DNA of 14,942 bases from Actinomycetes bacterium (GCA_021801615.1 JAJYXS010000177.1:1-14942); one strand, 5' to 3'. Counted from the stretch's first letter, positions 6,515-12,322 are shown. Made by a program: numbers and translations. Notes: a model not told the origin generated them from the sequence alone.

Positions 6515-8436
6515 TACTGGCCGGTGCCCACCCGCTCGATCGCGCGGCCTCCGCGGCCGCCGTCCCGGCTCTCGCTCATGAGCGTGCGCACGTAGACGAT
6601 GCGCTCGCCCTTCTTGCCCGAGATCCGAGCCCAATCGTCCGGGTTGGTCGTGTTCGGGAGGTCCTCGTTCTCCTTGTACTCCTGGCGGATCGACTCCACC
6701 AGGTCCGAGGTGCGGATCCCGGCACCCTCCCCGGCGATCTCGCGCTTGATCGCCAGCTTCTTGGCCCTGCGCACGATGTTCTCGATCATCGCCCCGGACG
6801 CGAAGTCCCGGTAGTAGAGGACCTCCTTGTCGCCGTTCTGGTACGTGACCTCGAGGAAGCGGTTGTCGTCGTCGGCGCGGTACATCTCGGCAACGGTCGC
6901 CTCGATCATCGCCTGCGCCGCCTTCTCGGGATCGCCGCCGCCGAGCCGCTCCACCTCCCCGGCGTCGAGCGGCAAGTCGGCGCGCAGGTACCTGGCGAAG
7001 ATCTGGGCGGCTGCGTCAGCGTCCGGCCGCTCGATCTTGATCTTCACGTCGAGCCGCCCGGGCCGCAAGATCGCGGGGTCGATCAGGTCCTCGCGATTGG
7101 ACGCGCCGATCACGATGACGTCTCGGAGCGCCTCGACGCCGTCGATCTCCGCGAGCAGCTGGGGGACGATGGTCGACTCCATGTCCGAGCTGATGCCGGT
7201 CCCCCTCGTGCGGAACAGCGAGTCCATCTCGTCGAAGAAGACGATGACGGGCACCCCTTCTTCGGCTTTCTCACGGGCGCGCTGGAAGACGAGCCGGATC
7301 TGGCGCTCGGTCTCCCCGACGTACTTGTTCAGCAGCTCGGGGCCCTTGATGTTCAAGAAGTAGCTGCGCACGTTCGCGTTCCCGGTCGCCTCGGCGACCT
7401 TCTTCGCCAGCGAGTTCGCCACCGCCTTCGCGATGAGGGTCTTGCCGCAACCAGGCGGGCCGTACAGCAGGATGCCCTTGGGCGCCGGCAGGCGGTACGC
7501 CCCGAACAGCGGGCGGTGGAGGTAGGGAAGCTCGACGGCGTCCGTGATCGCCTCGATCTGTGCGTCGAGGCCGCCCACGTCCGCGTACGTGATGTCCGGC
7601 ACCTCCTCCAAGACGAGCTCCTCGACCTCCGGACGCGGGAGCTTCTCGATGACGAGCTGACTGCGCACGTCCATGAGCAGGGTGTCCCCGGCGCGCAGGT
7701 GCACCTCGGACATCGCGTCGGAGAGCTCGACGACCCGCTCCTCGTCCGCTCGGACGAACACGGTCACCCGGCGGCCTGGGTCGAGCACCTCCTTCAAGGT
7801 GACGACCTCGCCTGCGAGCTCGCCGGGACGCGCGAGCACCACGTTCAGCGACTCGTTCAGCACGACCTCGTCCCCCTTCGAGAGGCTGGCGAGGTCGATG
7901 TCGGGGTGGACCGACACCCGCATCTTGCGGCCCCCAGAGAAGACGTCGACGGTGTCGTCCTCGTTCCTCCCGAGGAAGGTGCCGTACGCCGCGGGTGGCT
8001 GGGTGAGCTTCTCGACCTCCTCGCGCAAGGCGGCGAGCTGCTCCTTCGCCTGCTGAAGGGTGAAGGTCAGCTTCTCGTTCTGGGAGATCGCGTGGGCGAG
8101 CTGGCCCTTGGACTCCAAGAGCCGCTCCTCGAGGGCCTGGACGCGCCCCGGACCCTCCTGGAGGCGCCGCCTGAGGGCGTGCACCTCCTCCTCGGCCGCC
8201 AGGAGCCGGGCCCGCAGCACCTCGATCTCGGAGCCCTGCTCGACCCTGGCGTCGTCGTGCGCGTGCACTCGGTCGGATTCACGCTCACGGGCGCGATGAG
8301 CGTCGTGTGCTCGATCGGCTCGATCTTCGTGTGCTCGATCGGCTCGATCGGCTCGATCTTCGTGTGCTCGATCAGGCGTCGGACTCACCTCTCGATCCTG
8401 CTCCCGCGACGGCGCGGGTCCGCCACGGCTCACCAT
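6508..8436 (-). CDS. arc: Proteasomal AAA+ ATPase (Mpa/ARC)
   Basis: Hexameric cytoplasmic unfoldase that captures pupylated proteins and feeds them into the 20S core. Seen in 642 residues: a highly charged N-terminal repeat tail (about 22-62, HEDRADRADRAHEDRADRA); a coiled coil (about 66-146) that binds Pup; OB domains (about 150-270); and an AAA+ domain with Walker A GPPGCGKT (326-333), pore loop KYVG (371-374), Walker B VIVFFDE (397-403) and sensor region VIGASNRED. The C-terminus is GQYL, the penultimate-Tyr docking motif for PrcA pockets. ATG 8436 lacks a strong Shine-Dalgarno. Because the tail repeat is unusual, a downstream GTG near residue 57 is an alternative start, but the repeat units keep the frame, which suggests they are translated. 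It leads the proteasome gene cluster. Confidence 0.96.
   Translation of the reverse strand: MVSRGGPAPSREQDREVSPTPDRAHEDRADRADRAHEDRADRAHDAHRARERESDRVHAHDDARVEQGSEIEVLRARLLAAEEEVHALRRRLQEGPGRVQALEERLLESKGQLAHAISQNEKLTFTLQQAKEQLAALREEVEKLTQPPAAYGTFLGRNEDDTVDVFSGGRKMRVSVHPDIDLASLSKGDEVVLNESLNVVLARPGELAGEVVTLKEVLDPGRRVTVFVRADEERVVELSDAMSEVHLRAGDTLLMDVRSQLVIEKLPRPEVEELVLEEVPDITYADVGGLDAQIEAITDAVELPYLHRPLFGAYRLPAPKGILLYGPPGCGKTLIAKAVANSLAKKVAEATGNANVRSYFLNIKGPELLNKYVGETERQIRLVFQRAREKAEEGVPVIVFFDEMDSLFRTRGTGISSDMESTIVPQLLAEIDGVEALRDVIVIGASNREDLIDPAILRPGRLDVKIKIERPDADAAAQIFARYLRADLPLDAGEVERLGGGDPEKAAQAMIEATVAEMYRADDDNRFLEVTYQNGDKEVLYYRDFASGAMIENIVRRAKKLAIKREIAGEGAGIRTSDLVESIRQEYKENEDLPNTTNPDDWARISGKKGERIVYVRTLMSESRDGGRGGRAIERVGTGQYL
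8296..8376. repeat. 24-bp in-frame repeat encoding the charged tail of Arc
   Basis: The unit GTGTGCTCGATCGGCTCGATCTTC begins at 8305 and 8329 (the second with an extra 9-bp GGCTCGATC), followed by a partial third at 8362. Both 24 and 9 are multiples of three. It encodes alternating HEDRADRA-type residues ahead of the coiled coil. Confidence 0.8.
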
Positions 8437-8825
8437 ACCGGGGTCACGATGGCGCCGCGCGGCGCTTTTCTCGACGGGGACGGGGTGGTCCAGGGTGGAC
8501 GGGGTCGGCAGGGCAGGCTGGGTCTGGCGGGTGGCCGGGATGGGATGTCGGCAGGGACGGGGTCGGCCGGACCCGGGGCCCCTCCCCCAGCCTGCGCAGC
8601 TCCCGGACTACTCTTGTGGTGAGGTGCGGGTGAAGTGCCCGCCTCGAGGAGGTGCGCTCCCGGCGGCGGGTCCACCTCGGGGTCGGCCGGTGCCGGGGTG
8701 CCGGGGGTTCCCTGAGCACGGGAAGGTGCGGTCCCCGCCGAGAAGAGGACGGACCCCGGCGAGAAGAAGGCGGGCGAGCAGGGGCAGGCCCGGGACCCGC
8801 CGACATCGACGGAGAGAGGCGACGA
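8437..8825. other. 389-bp divergent intergenic region between arc and the ferredoxin gene
   Basis: No gene is supported here. It must hold the promoters for arc (leftward) and the ferredoxin gene (rightward). The AT-richest part is around 8606-8626 (GACTACTCTTGTGGTGAGG), but no convincing -10/-35 pair was found. It also contains G-rich direct repeats on the plus strand (GACGGGGTCGG-type blocks) and a 21-bp near duplication at 8729-8770 (GAGAAGAGGACGG / GAGAAGAAGGCGG). Confidence 0.5.
8452..8465. promoter_or_regulatory. 14-bp perfect palindrome in the arc leader
   Basis: GCGCCGCGCGGCGC is self-complementary throughout and is followed on the plus strand by TTTTCT, so it resembles an intrinsic terminator in plus orientation. 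No plus-strand gene ends there, however. It lies 16-29 bp upstream of the arc start and could be an operator or an mRNA leader hairpin. Confidence 0.4.
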
Positions 8826-9062
8826 ATGAAGGTCTGGATCGACCAGGATCTGTGCACTGGCGATGGGCTGTGCGAAGAGATCGCGCCCGCGGTCTTCACC
8901 CTGCTCGATGACGGGCTCGCCTACGTGAAGGAGGGCGACGACGTGAAGAACGAGCCCGGTGGCTCGGCCGGCATGGCGCTCGTCCCCGAGGAGTTCGAGG
9001 ATGCAGTCGTCGAGGCGTCCGAGGAGTGCCCCGGCGAGTGCATCTTCATCGAACGCGAGTAG
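8826..9062 (+). CDS. Small ferredoxin of the single-cluster actinobacterial type
   Basis: Electron carrier, partner unknown. The 78-residue product begins MKVWIDQDLCTGDGLCEEIAP. Cluster ligands visible are Cys10, Cys16 and Cys68 (in EECPGECIF). The position of the second cysteine of a [4Fe-4S] site is Asp13 (C-x2-D-x2-C), which suggests a [3Fe-4S] or Asp-ligated [4Fe-4S] cluster. Cys72 is an additional cysteine of unknown role. GGAGAGAGG at 8811-8819, six bases before ATG 8826, fixes the start. From memory, ferredoxins with the CTGDG(L/I)C motif occur beside the proteasomal ATPase in Streptomyces too, so the neighbourhood is probably ancestral. Here the gene is divergent from arc and converges with trmI. 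Confidence 0.92.
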   Translation: MKVWIDQDLCTGDGLCEEIAPAVFTLLDDGLAYVKEGDDVKNEPGGSAGMALVPEEFEDAVVEASEECPGECIFIERE

Positions 9063-9082
9063 CGAGCAGCCGGTCGGCCTCC

Positions 9083-9143
9083 TCGCGCTCCTCGGGCTCG
9101 GTCGGGATCTTCGCGCTCCTCGGCCTCGGTCGGCCTCGGTCGG
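9083..9143. repeat. 28-bp duplication between ferredoxin and trmI
   Basis: TCGCGCTCCTCGG(G/C)CTCGGTCGG occurs at 9083 and 9111 (28-bp period), with a further CCTCGGTCGG at 9134. It lies just after the ferredoxin stop in the 154-bp convergent gap and does not encode a supported protein. Confidence 0.7.
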
Positions 9144-9151
9144 GCGCAAGC

Positions 9152-9169
9152 GGGCGCGGTCGGGCGCCC
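9152..9169. terminator. GC-rich hairpin between convergent genes
   Basis: GGGCGC (9152-9157), a six-base loop, then GCGCCC (9164-9169). It lies between the ends of the ferredoxin gene and trmI and could stop transcription from either side, but it has no T-tract, so this is a weak call. Confidence 0.3.
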
Positions 9170-9216
9170 GGAAGGATGCAGGGCCCGGACCCGGTGAGCC
9201 AGAGGACCAGCCGCCC

Positions 9217-9978
9217 TCAGGCGCCGCGCGCGAGCTTGCGGGCCGAGGTCAAGAACCCGGTGTGCGCCACCATGCGGTGGTCGGGACGGACCGAGCGAGC
9301 CTCGACGTGCCAGGTCCGGTGGAGGACCTCGAACGTGGACGCGAGCGCGAACGGCCCATCGTCGAGCGCTCGCCGCAGCTCGGCAGTCTGGTTGACGGTG
9401 GGGAGATAGGCGAGGACGATGCCACCGGGCAGCAGCGCGCGCGCGGCGTGCGGGAGCACTCGCCACGGTTCGGGCATGTCGAGCACGATGCGGTCGAGGT
9501 CGCGCTCGTCGATCCCCTCGGTCACGTCCCGCGGCTCGACGCGATAGTCCGTGTCGGGGCCGAGAAACGCGGTCACGTTCGCGCGAGCACGAGCTGCGAA
9601 GTCCTCTCGGAGCTCGTAGCCGACGACCGACGCGCCCGCTCGCAGGAGCGCCATCGACAGCGCGCCGGACCCGACCCCGGCCTCGAGCACGCGCTGGCCA
9701 GGGCCGATGTCGGCGGCAACGAGGATCGCGCCGAGGTCCTTCGGATAGATGACCTGCGCACCACGAGGCATCTTCAAGACGACGTCGGCCAGGGTTGGCC
9801 GCATGACGAGGTACCGCCGGCCCGTCGAGCCGCTCACGACTTCGCCTTCGTGGTGCCCGATGACGTCGTCGTGGGCGATGCTCCCCGCGTGGGTGTGGAA
9901 GGTCGCGCCTGGCGTGAGGGTCACCAGGTAGCGGCGGTCCTTCGCGTCCACGAGCAGCACTCGCTCGCCGGCGGACAT
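9217..9978 (-). CDS. trmI: tRNA (adenine-58-N1)-methyltransferase TrmI
   Basis: SAM-dependent methylation of A58 in the T-loop of tRNAs, as a homotetramer. The 253-residue product starts MSAGERVLLVDAKDRRYLVTL. It has an N-terminal beta domain (FHTHAGSIAHDDVIG), then a Rossmann methyltransferase fold with SAM motif EAGVGSG (99-105), acidic ELRED (122-126), and catalytic-region LDMPEPW containing Asp167; the C-terminus has RTWHVE and RMVAHTGFL. I chose ATG 9978 because GAAGGGGG precedes it and homologues begin at this point; an upstream in-frame GTG at 10005 would add nine residues. It is the last gene of a same-strand run with three small membrane proteins. Mycobacteria also carry this methyltransferase close to mpa, so the linkage to the proteasome locus is expected. 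Confidence 0.94.
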   Translation of the reverse strand: MSAGERVLLVDAKDRRYLVTLTPGATFHTHAGSIAHDDVIGHHEGEVVSGSTGRRYLVMRPTLADVVLKMPRGAQVIYPKDLGAILVAADIGPGQRVLEAGVGSGALSMALLRAGASVVGYELREDFAARARANVTAFLGPDTDYRVEPRDVTEGIDERDLDRIVLDMPEPWRVLPHAARALLPGGIVLAYLPTVNQTAELRRALDDGPFALASTFEVLHRTWHVEARSVRPDHRMVAHTGFLTSARKLARGA

Positions 9979-10014
9979 CGCCCCCTTCGACCCGGCCTCG
10001 CCCACGACGAGCCG

Positions 10015-10386
10015 CTACCCGACCGTGGGGTTCGGCCGGTGGGCGTCCCCTCCCCCCGTGACAGGTCCCCCCTCGGCTGCACGTGCTGCACGTGCTGGAC
10101 GTGCTGGACGTGCTCCAAGTCCCGCACCTGCTCGACGTGCTCCAAGTCCCGCGCGTGCTCCCGGCTGGCCGCCTTGCCGGCGACGCGTCGTCGGCTGCAG
10201 CGCCACGAGGTACCGATCGCCCTGATGTAGGTCGATCCGCTCGGACCGTTCGTCGGACCGCCGCGCCCTTCGGAGCACGAAGGCCGCGGCGGCCAACAGG
10301 AACCACGCCCAGTGCTCGCCGCCAAGCCCGCGGCGCACCCCCGAGCGCGTCATCCGGCGCAACAGCGAGTCGATCAGGCGTCCCAC
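10015..10386 (-). CDS. Small hypothetical protein with one membrane segment and a repeat-derived tail
   Basis: Function not recognised. The 123-residue frame starts at GTG 10386 with AGGCGGAG about eight bases upstream, 12 bp after the stop of the previous gene. The first 65 residues look like a genuine protein: a basic N-terminus (LLRRMTRSGVRRGL), a hydrophobic stretch GEHWAWFLLAAAAFVLRR (about 23-40), then a polar domain containing IDLHQGDRYLVAL. From about residue 68 onward the sequence is Arg/Ala/Gly/Pro-rich and derives from a DNA repeat array (10076-10159), so the natural C-terminus may have been altered by frameshift or repeat expansion. It ends 36 bp before trmI. It is probably membrane-anchored and co-transcribed with its neighbours. 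Confidence 0.6.
   Translation of the reverse strand: MGRLIDSLLRRMTRSGVRRGLGGEHWAWFLLAAAAFVLRRARRSDERSERIDLHQGDRYLVALQPTTRRRQGGQPGARAGLGARRAGAGLGARPARPARAARAAEGGPVTGGGDAHRPNPTVG
10076..10159. repeat. 9-bp and 30-bp nested repeats at the 3' end of the small membrane protein gene
   Basis: A run of (G/C)ACGTGCTG-type 9-bp units begins near 10078 and passes into a duplicated block CGACGTGCTCCAAGTCCCGC (about 30-bp period). The units are multiples of three, so one frame per strand remains open, giving repetitive peptides on either strand. The array overlaps the C-terminal coding part of the 10015-10386 gene. Confidence 0.7.
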
Positions 10387-10398
10387 CTCCGGCTCCGC

Positions 10399-10617
10399 CT
10401 ACAGACGACGGATCTCGACGACCGACGACTTGTGCCGGCCGCGGCGCTTGCCCGCGAGGTACGCGAGCGCCACCACGCAGAGCGCCACCGCGCCGCCGAG
10501 CACCAGCGCGGCGGGAACTGCGGATCCGGCCGCCTTCTCCCCATCGCCCACCACCTTCTGGAACGCGGCCTCCAGGTCGTCCCGAGTGATGGGCCGGCCG
10601 TTCGTACGCATGCTCAT
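10399..10617 (-). CDS. 72-residue single-pass membrane protein, unknown function
   Basis: Not recognised. The product begins MSMRTNGRPITRDDLEAAFQ, with a short soluble helix (about 12-30), a hydrophobic segment VPAALVLGGAVALCVVALAY (34-53), then a basic, probably cytoplasmic tail GKRRGRHKSSVVEIRRL. I chose ATG 10617 because GGGAGGGAGA lies directly upstream; a longer frame exists but has no support. It lies 85 bp after the two-span membrane protein gene and 12 bp before the next small membrane protein gene on the same strand, suggesting one operon. The basic tail after the helix predicts N-out/C-in by the positive-inside rule. Confidence 0.72.
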   Translation of the reverse strand: MSMRTNGRPITRDDLEAAFQKVVGDGEKAAGSAVPAALVLGGAVALCVVALAYLAGKRRGRHKSSVVEIRRL

Positions 10618-10702
10618 CGCGATCTCCCTCCCTCGTGTGCGGCGGTCTCTTGCTTCTCCGGTTGTCCTCGTGGCTCGTGCCGGGGTCGTGGGTTGACTCC
10701 GG

Positions 10703-11098
10703 TCATTGCTTCGTGGACGGTGGGCGGCGGCGCCGCACAGCGGCCCCGCGGACGATCCCCCAGGCAGCCAGTGCAATCATGATGACGGTCGCGCCGCCCA
10801 CGATGACGTACGGAGCCCAGGTCATTGTGCCGCTGAAGAACCCGCCGGTCTCCTCCTGGAGCGCCCGAAGGAACGCCACGAGCAAGAGGATGGCGCCTGC
10901 GCACAGCATGACCGATCCCGCGATCCCGAACAGCAGGTACCGCCCGAGACCCTTGAGGGGTGAAAGCGTCTCCTGCTTGATGTAGTCGATGACGAGCTGG
11001 AGCGCATCAGTGCCGCTCTGGCGGATGCCGCCCTCCCTCGCGGAGGACGAACGCCCGAATCGAAACCGTGCCACGCGCGCTCGAGCTCCTCTCTTCAT
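10703..11098 (-). CDS. Two-span membrane protein, holin-X-like (unknown function)
   Basis: The 131-residue product has a basic N-terminus, then LQLVIDYIKQETLSPLKGLG (amphipathic), a first membrane helix (about 54-77, including CAGAILLLVAFL), a linker LQEETGGFF, and a second helix (about 94-117), ending in a basic RRRRPPSTKQ tail. The layout of an amphipathic helix followed by two helices resembles actinobacterial holin-X/DUF-type proteins, and the IDYIKQET-PLKGLGR segment looks like one I associate with Acidimicrobiia, from memory only. The name does not imply phage lysis. ATG 11098 has GGGCAGGG immediately upstream, rather close; an internal GTG at residue 36 is possible. It is the first gene of the run leading to trmI. 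Confidence 0.7.
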   Translation of the reverse strand: MKRGARARVARFRFGRSSSAREGGIRQSGTDALQLVIDYIKQETLSPLKGLGRYLLFGIAGSVMLCAGAILLLVAFLRALQEETGGFFSGTMTWAPYVIVGGATVIMIALAAWGIVRGAAVRRRRPPSTKQ

Positions 11099-11123
11099 CC
11101 CTGCCCGGTCATCTTGCCTGTCG

Positions 11124-11179
11124 CCTGCCGGGTCTTCCCTGCCGGGTCTTCCCTGCCAGGTCGGAGCTGCCAGGTCGCA
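11124..11179. repeat. 14-bp tandem array, four copies
   Basis: CCTGCCGGGTCTTC begins at 11124, 11138 and 11152, with a diverged copy (GCTGCCAGGTC) at 11166. It lies 26 bp upstream of the start of the two-span membrane protein gene, so it falls in that gene's leader or promoter region. Confidence 0.8.
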
Positions 11180-11313
11180 GCTGGCGGACAGCCTCGTCGA
11201 AGACAGGCGCGACCAACCCTGAGCGCCTGCCGAGCCGACCTTTCAGGTAGATCCTCCACCGGCACGTTCCCCCACCGCAAGCGGAGAAGACACCGACGAG
11301 GGGCCATCGCGCC

Positions 11314-11357
11314 CGCCCGAGCGTCCAGAGGGTGCCGCCCGAGCGTCCAGAGGGTGC
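11314..11357. repeat. 22-bp perfect tandem duplication
   Basis: CGCCCGAGCGTCCAGAGGGTGC occurs at 11314-11335 and 11336-11357 without mismatch, followed by a diverged partial third copy (CCTTCCAGAGGGCAA). No coding role is supported. Confidence 0.8.
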
Positions 11358-11439
11358 CTCGCCGACCTTCCAGAGGCAACAAGGAACCGAGAAGGAGGAG
11401 TGGGAAAAGCGTCCCCGAGGAAGTGCTGCAGGTGACCGA

Positions 11440-11459
11440 GACCGCCGGTAAAGGCGGTC
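11440..11459. promoter_or_regulatory. Seven-base inverted repeat upstream of the toxin-antitoxin genes
   Basis: GACCGCC (11440-11446) and GGCGGTC (11453-11459) are exact inverted copies around the loop GGTAAA. No T-run follows on either strand, so an operator is more likely than a terminator; the role is unproven. Confidence 0.35.
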
Positions 11460-11477
11460 GCCACCTCTACTACTCTC

Positions 11478-11494
11478 TACTACTGCGGTAGTAT
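11478..11494 (+). promoter_or_regulatory. Putative VapB operator overlapping a -10-like box
   Basis: TACTAC-TGCG-GTAGTA (11478-11493) is a perfect inverted repeat 37 bp upstream of the antitoxin start, the usual place and style for a ribbon-helix-helix autoregulatory site. TAGTAT (11489-11494) inside it resembles a -10 hexamer (4 of 6). CTCTACTACTC just upstream adds a half-site-like copy. Binding is inferred, not shown. Confidence 0.45.
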
Positions 11495-11530
11495 TCGCGG
11501 CGCACGCCCAGAGGTAGGCCCTCGCCGAAG

Positions 11531-11785
11531 TTGGCGATCACCGTCGATGCCGATGTGCACGAGCGCGTGATCGTTGCAGCCGCCGAAGAAGGGCTCAGCG
11601 TCTCAGCGTGGATGACCGCAGCCGCTCGCCGTGCCTTGCTGCTGCGCGACGGACTTGCCGCCGTGGCCGAGTGGGAGCTGGAGAACGGCGCTCTGAGTAA
11701 AGAGGAGATCAAGGTAGCTCACGAGCGAGTGACCGACGAGTTGCGCTCGCCTGTCGGACCGCGCTCGCCTATCGGACCGACGTGA
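11531..11785 (+). CDS. Ribbon-helix-helix antitoxin, VapB type
   Basis: DNA-binding antitoxin that should neutralise the adjoining PIN toxin and repress the operon. The 84-residue product starts MAITVDADVHERVIVAAAEE, i.e. the short beta strand and first helix of the fold, followed by GLSVSAWMTAAARRAL as the second helix. The remainder (ALSKEEIKVAHERVTDEL) would bind the toxin. The only start that preserves the beta strand is TTG 11531; in-frame TAG at 11489 excludes anything much longer. GAGGTAGG lies 12 bases upstream, a long spacing. The stop overlaps the toxin GTG as GTGA, typical of toxin-antitoxin pairs. The last codons are an 18-bp duplication encoding RSPVGP then RSPIGP. With the toxin broken, this may now be a solitary antitoxin. 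Confidence 0.78.
   Translation: MAITVDADVHERVIVAAAEEGLSVSAWMTAAARRALLLRDGLAAVAEWELENGALSKEEIKVAHERVTDELRSPVGPRSPIGPT
11743..11778. repeat. 18-bp duplication at the antitoxin 3' end
   Basis: GCGCTCGCCTGTCGGACC (11743-11760) is repeated with one change at 11761-11778, adding six residues (RSPVGP/RSPIGP) immediately before the TGA stop. It is in frame. Confidence 0.75.
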
Positions 11786-12183
11786 CCGTCCTCTACGACG
11801 CCGGCTTGCTGGTCGCCGCAGATCGAAACGACCGAGAGGTCTGGGCCGACCATCGCGTGAGGCTCGAGCTCGGCGTCGCCCCCGTGACGACCGCACCGGT
11901 GGTCTCCCAGGTCAGCCGATCGGGGGGCCAGGTCCAGCTCCGGCGACTCCTACGGGGATGCGAGATCGTCGACTTCTTGTCCGAAGAGATGGACGAAGAT
12001 GGACGAAGTCGGCGAGCTCCTGGGTCACGCAAGCTCGTCGGACGTCGTCGACGCGCACGCGATCCTCACCGCAGCTCGGCACGGTTGCCCGGGATCACCG
12101 CCGACGTGACGGAAATGACGCGCTTGTCGAACTGTCTTCGGCAGCCGGTGACCGTTCGCCCGGTCCGCGCCCGCCCTTCCTGA
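11782..12183 (+). pseudogene. Broken VapC-type PIN-domain toxin (two compensating frameshifts)
   Basis: PIN toxins are Mg-dependent RNases. Seen: GTG 11782 starts MTVLYDAGLLVAADRNDREV with the first PIN aspartate (Asp6); TTAPVVSQVSR follows at the second strand, with Gln where many PIN domains have Glu. After SEEMDE a perfect 10-bp tandem duplication (GATGGACGAA, 11988-11997 and 11998-12007) shifts the frame by +1. The expected VGELLGHASSSDVVDAHAIL with the C-terminal acidic residues is found in that shifted frame (12008-12091). The starting frame resumes near 12094 with ITADVTEMTRL, which implies a missing base near 12091-12093. The frame from GTG 11782 stays open to 12183, but its middle is replaced by Arg/Ser-rich sequence lacking the catalytic acids. 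Sequencing error is possible for the single base but unlikely for an exact 10-bp duplication. Confidence 0.82.
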
Positions 12184-12322
12184 TCGTTCCGAGCTGCGCC
12201 CGCCCATCCTCATCGTTCCGAGCTGCGCCCGCCCTTCCTGATCGTTCCGAGCTGCGCCGCCCATCCTCATCGTTCCGAGCTGCGCCCGCCCTTCTTGATC
12301 GTTCCGAGCTGCGCCGCCGGGA
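12164..12322. repeat. 29-bp tandem array starting at the toxin stop codon
   Basis: ATCGTTCCG begins at 12183, 12212, 12241, 12269 and 12298 (29, 29, 28, 29 bp). Two unit types alternate, ending CCCTTCCTG or CCCATCCTC, suggesting growth as a 58-bp dimer. The stop codon of the toxin frame (12181-12183) lies within the first junction. Units are contiguous with no spacers. The remaining 136 bp to transketolase shows no gene. Confidence 0.88.

Larger units (their letters stand above)
11099..11530. other. 432-bp intergenic region with two repeat sets and inverted repeats
   Basis: No gene is supported. It separates the leftward membrane-protein/trmI run from the rightward toxin-antitoxin pair, so it should contain both promoters. 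It holds a 14-bp array (11124-11179), a 22-bp duplication (11314-11357), a seven-base inverted repeat (11440-11459) and a TACTAC/GTAGTA palindrome (11478-11493). Confidence 0.6.

Noticed and set aside
6372..6581. Plus-strand repeat peptide (WIRGTSP units) as a small gene
   Set aside because: The 21-bp period leaves a frame open by construction; there is no ribosome site and it overlaps the arc 3' end, so it is explained by the DNA repeat.
8452..8469. Intrinsic terminator for a plus-strand gene
   Set aside because: The hairpin and T-run are real, but no plus-strand gene ends there; kept only as a leader palindrome of unknown role.
4705..8622. A 1305-codon open frame on the plus strand opposite dop and arc
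   Set aside because: It is an antisense shadow caused by GC-rich codon use; the minus-strand frames encode clear Dop and Arc with all motifs, while this frame has no recognisable domain.
8430..9149. Minus-strand frame across the arc-ferredoxin gap
   Set aside because: It overlaps the well-supported ferredoxin gene antisense and is Arg/Pro-rich without motifs or a ribosome site.
10703..11098. Prophage holin and lysis module
   Set aside because: The two-helix layout resembles holin-X-type proteins, but there is no endolysin, structural or integration gene nearby; this family is common in actinobacterial chromosomes.
12183..12322. Possible CRISPR array from 29-bp repeats
   Set aside because: The units are contiguous with no unique spacers, and no cas gene is present; it is a plain tandem array.
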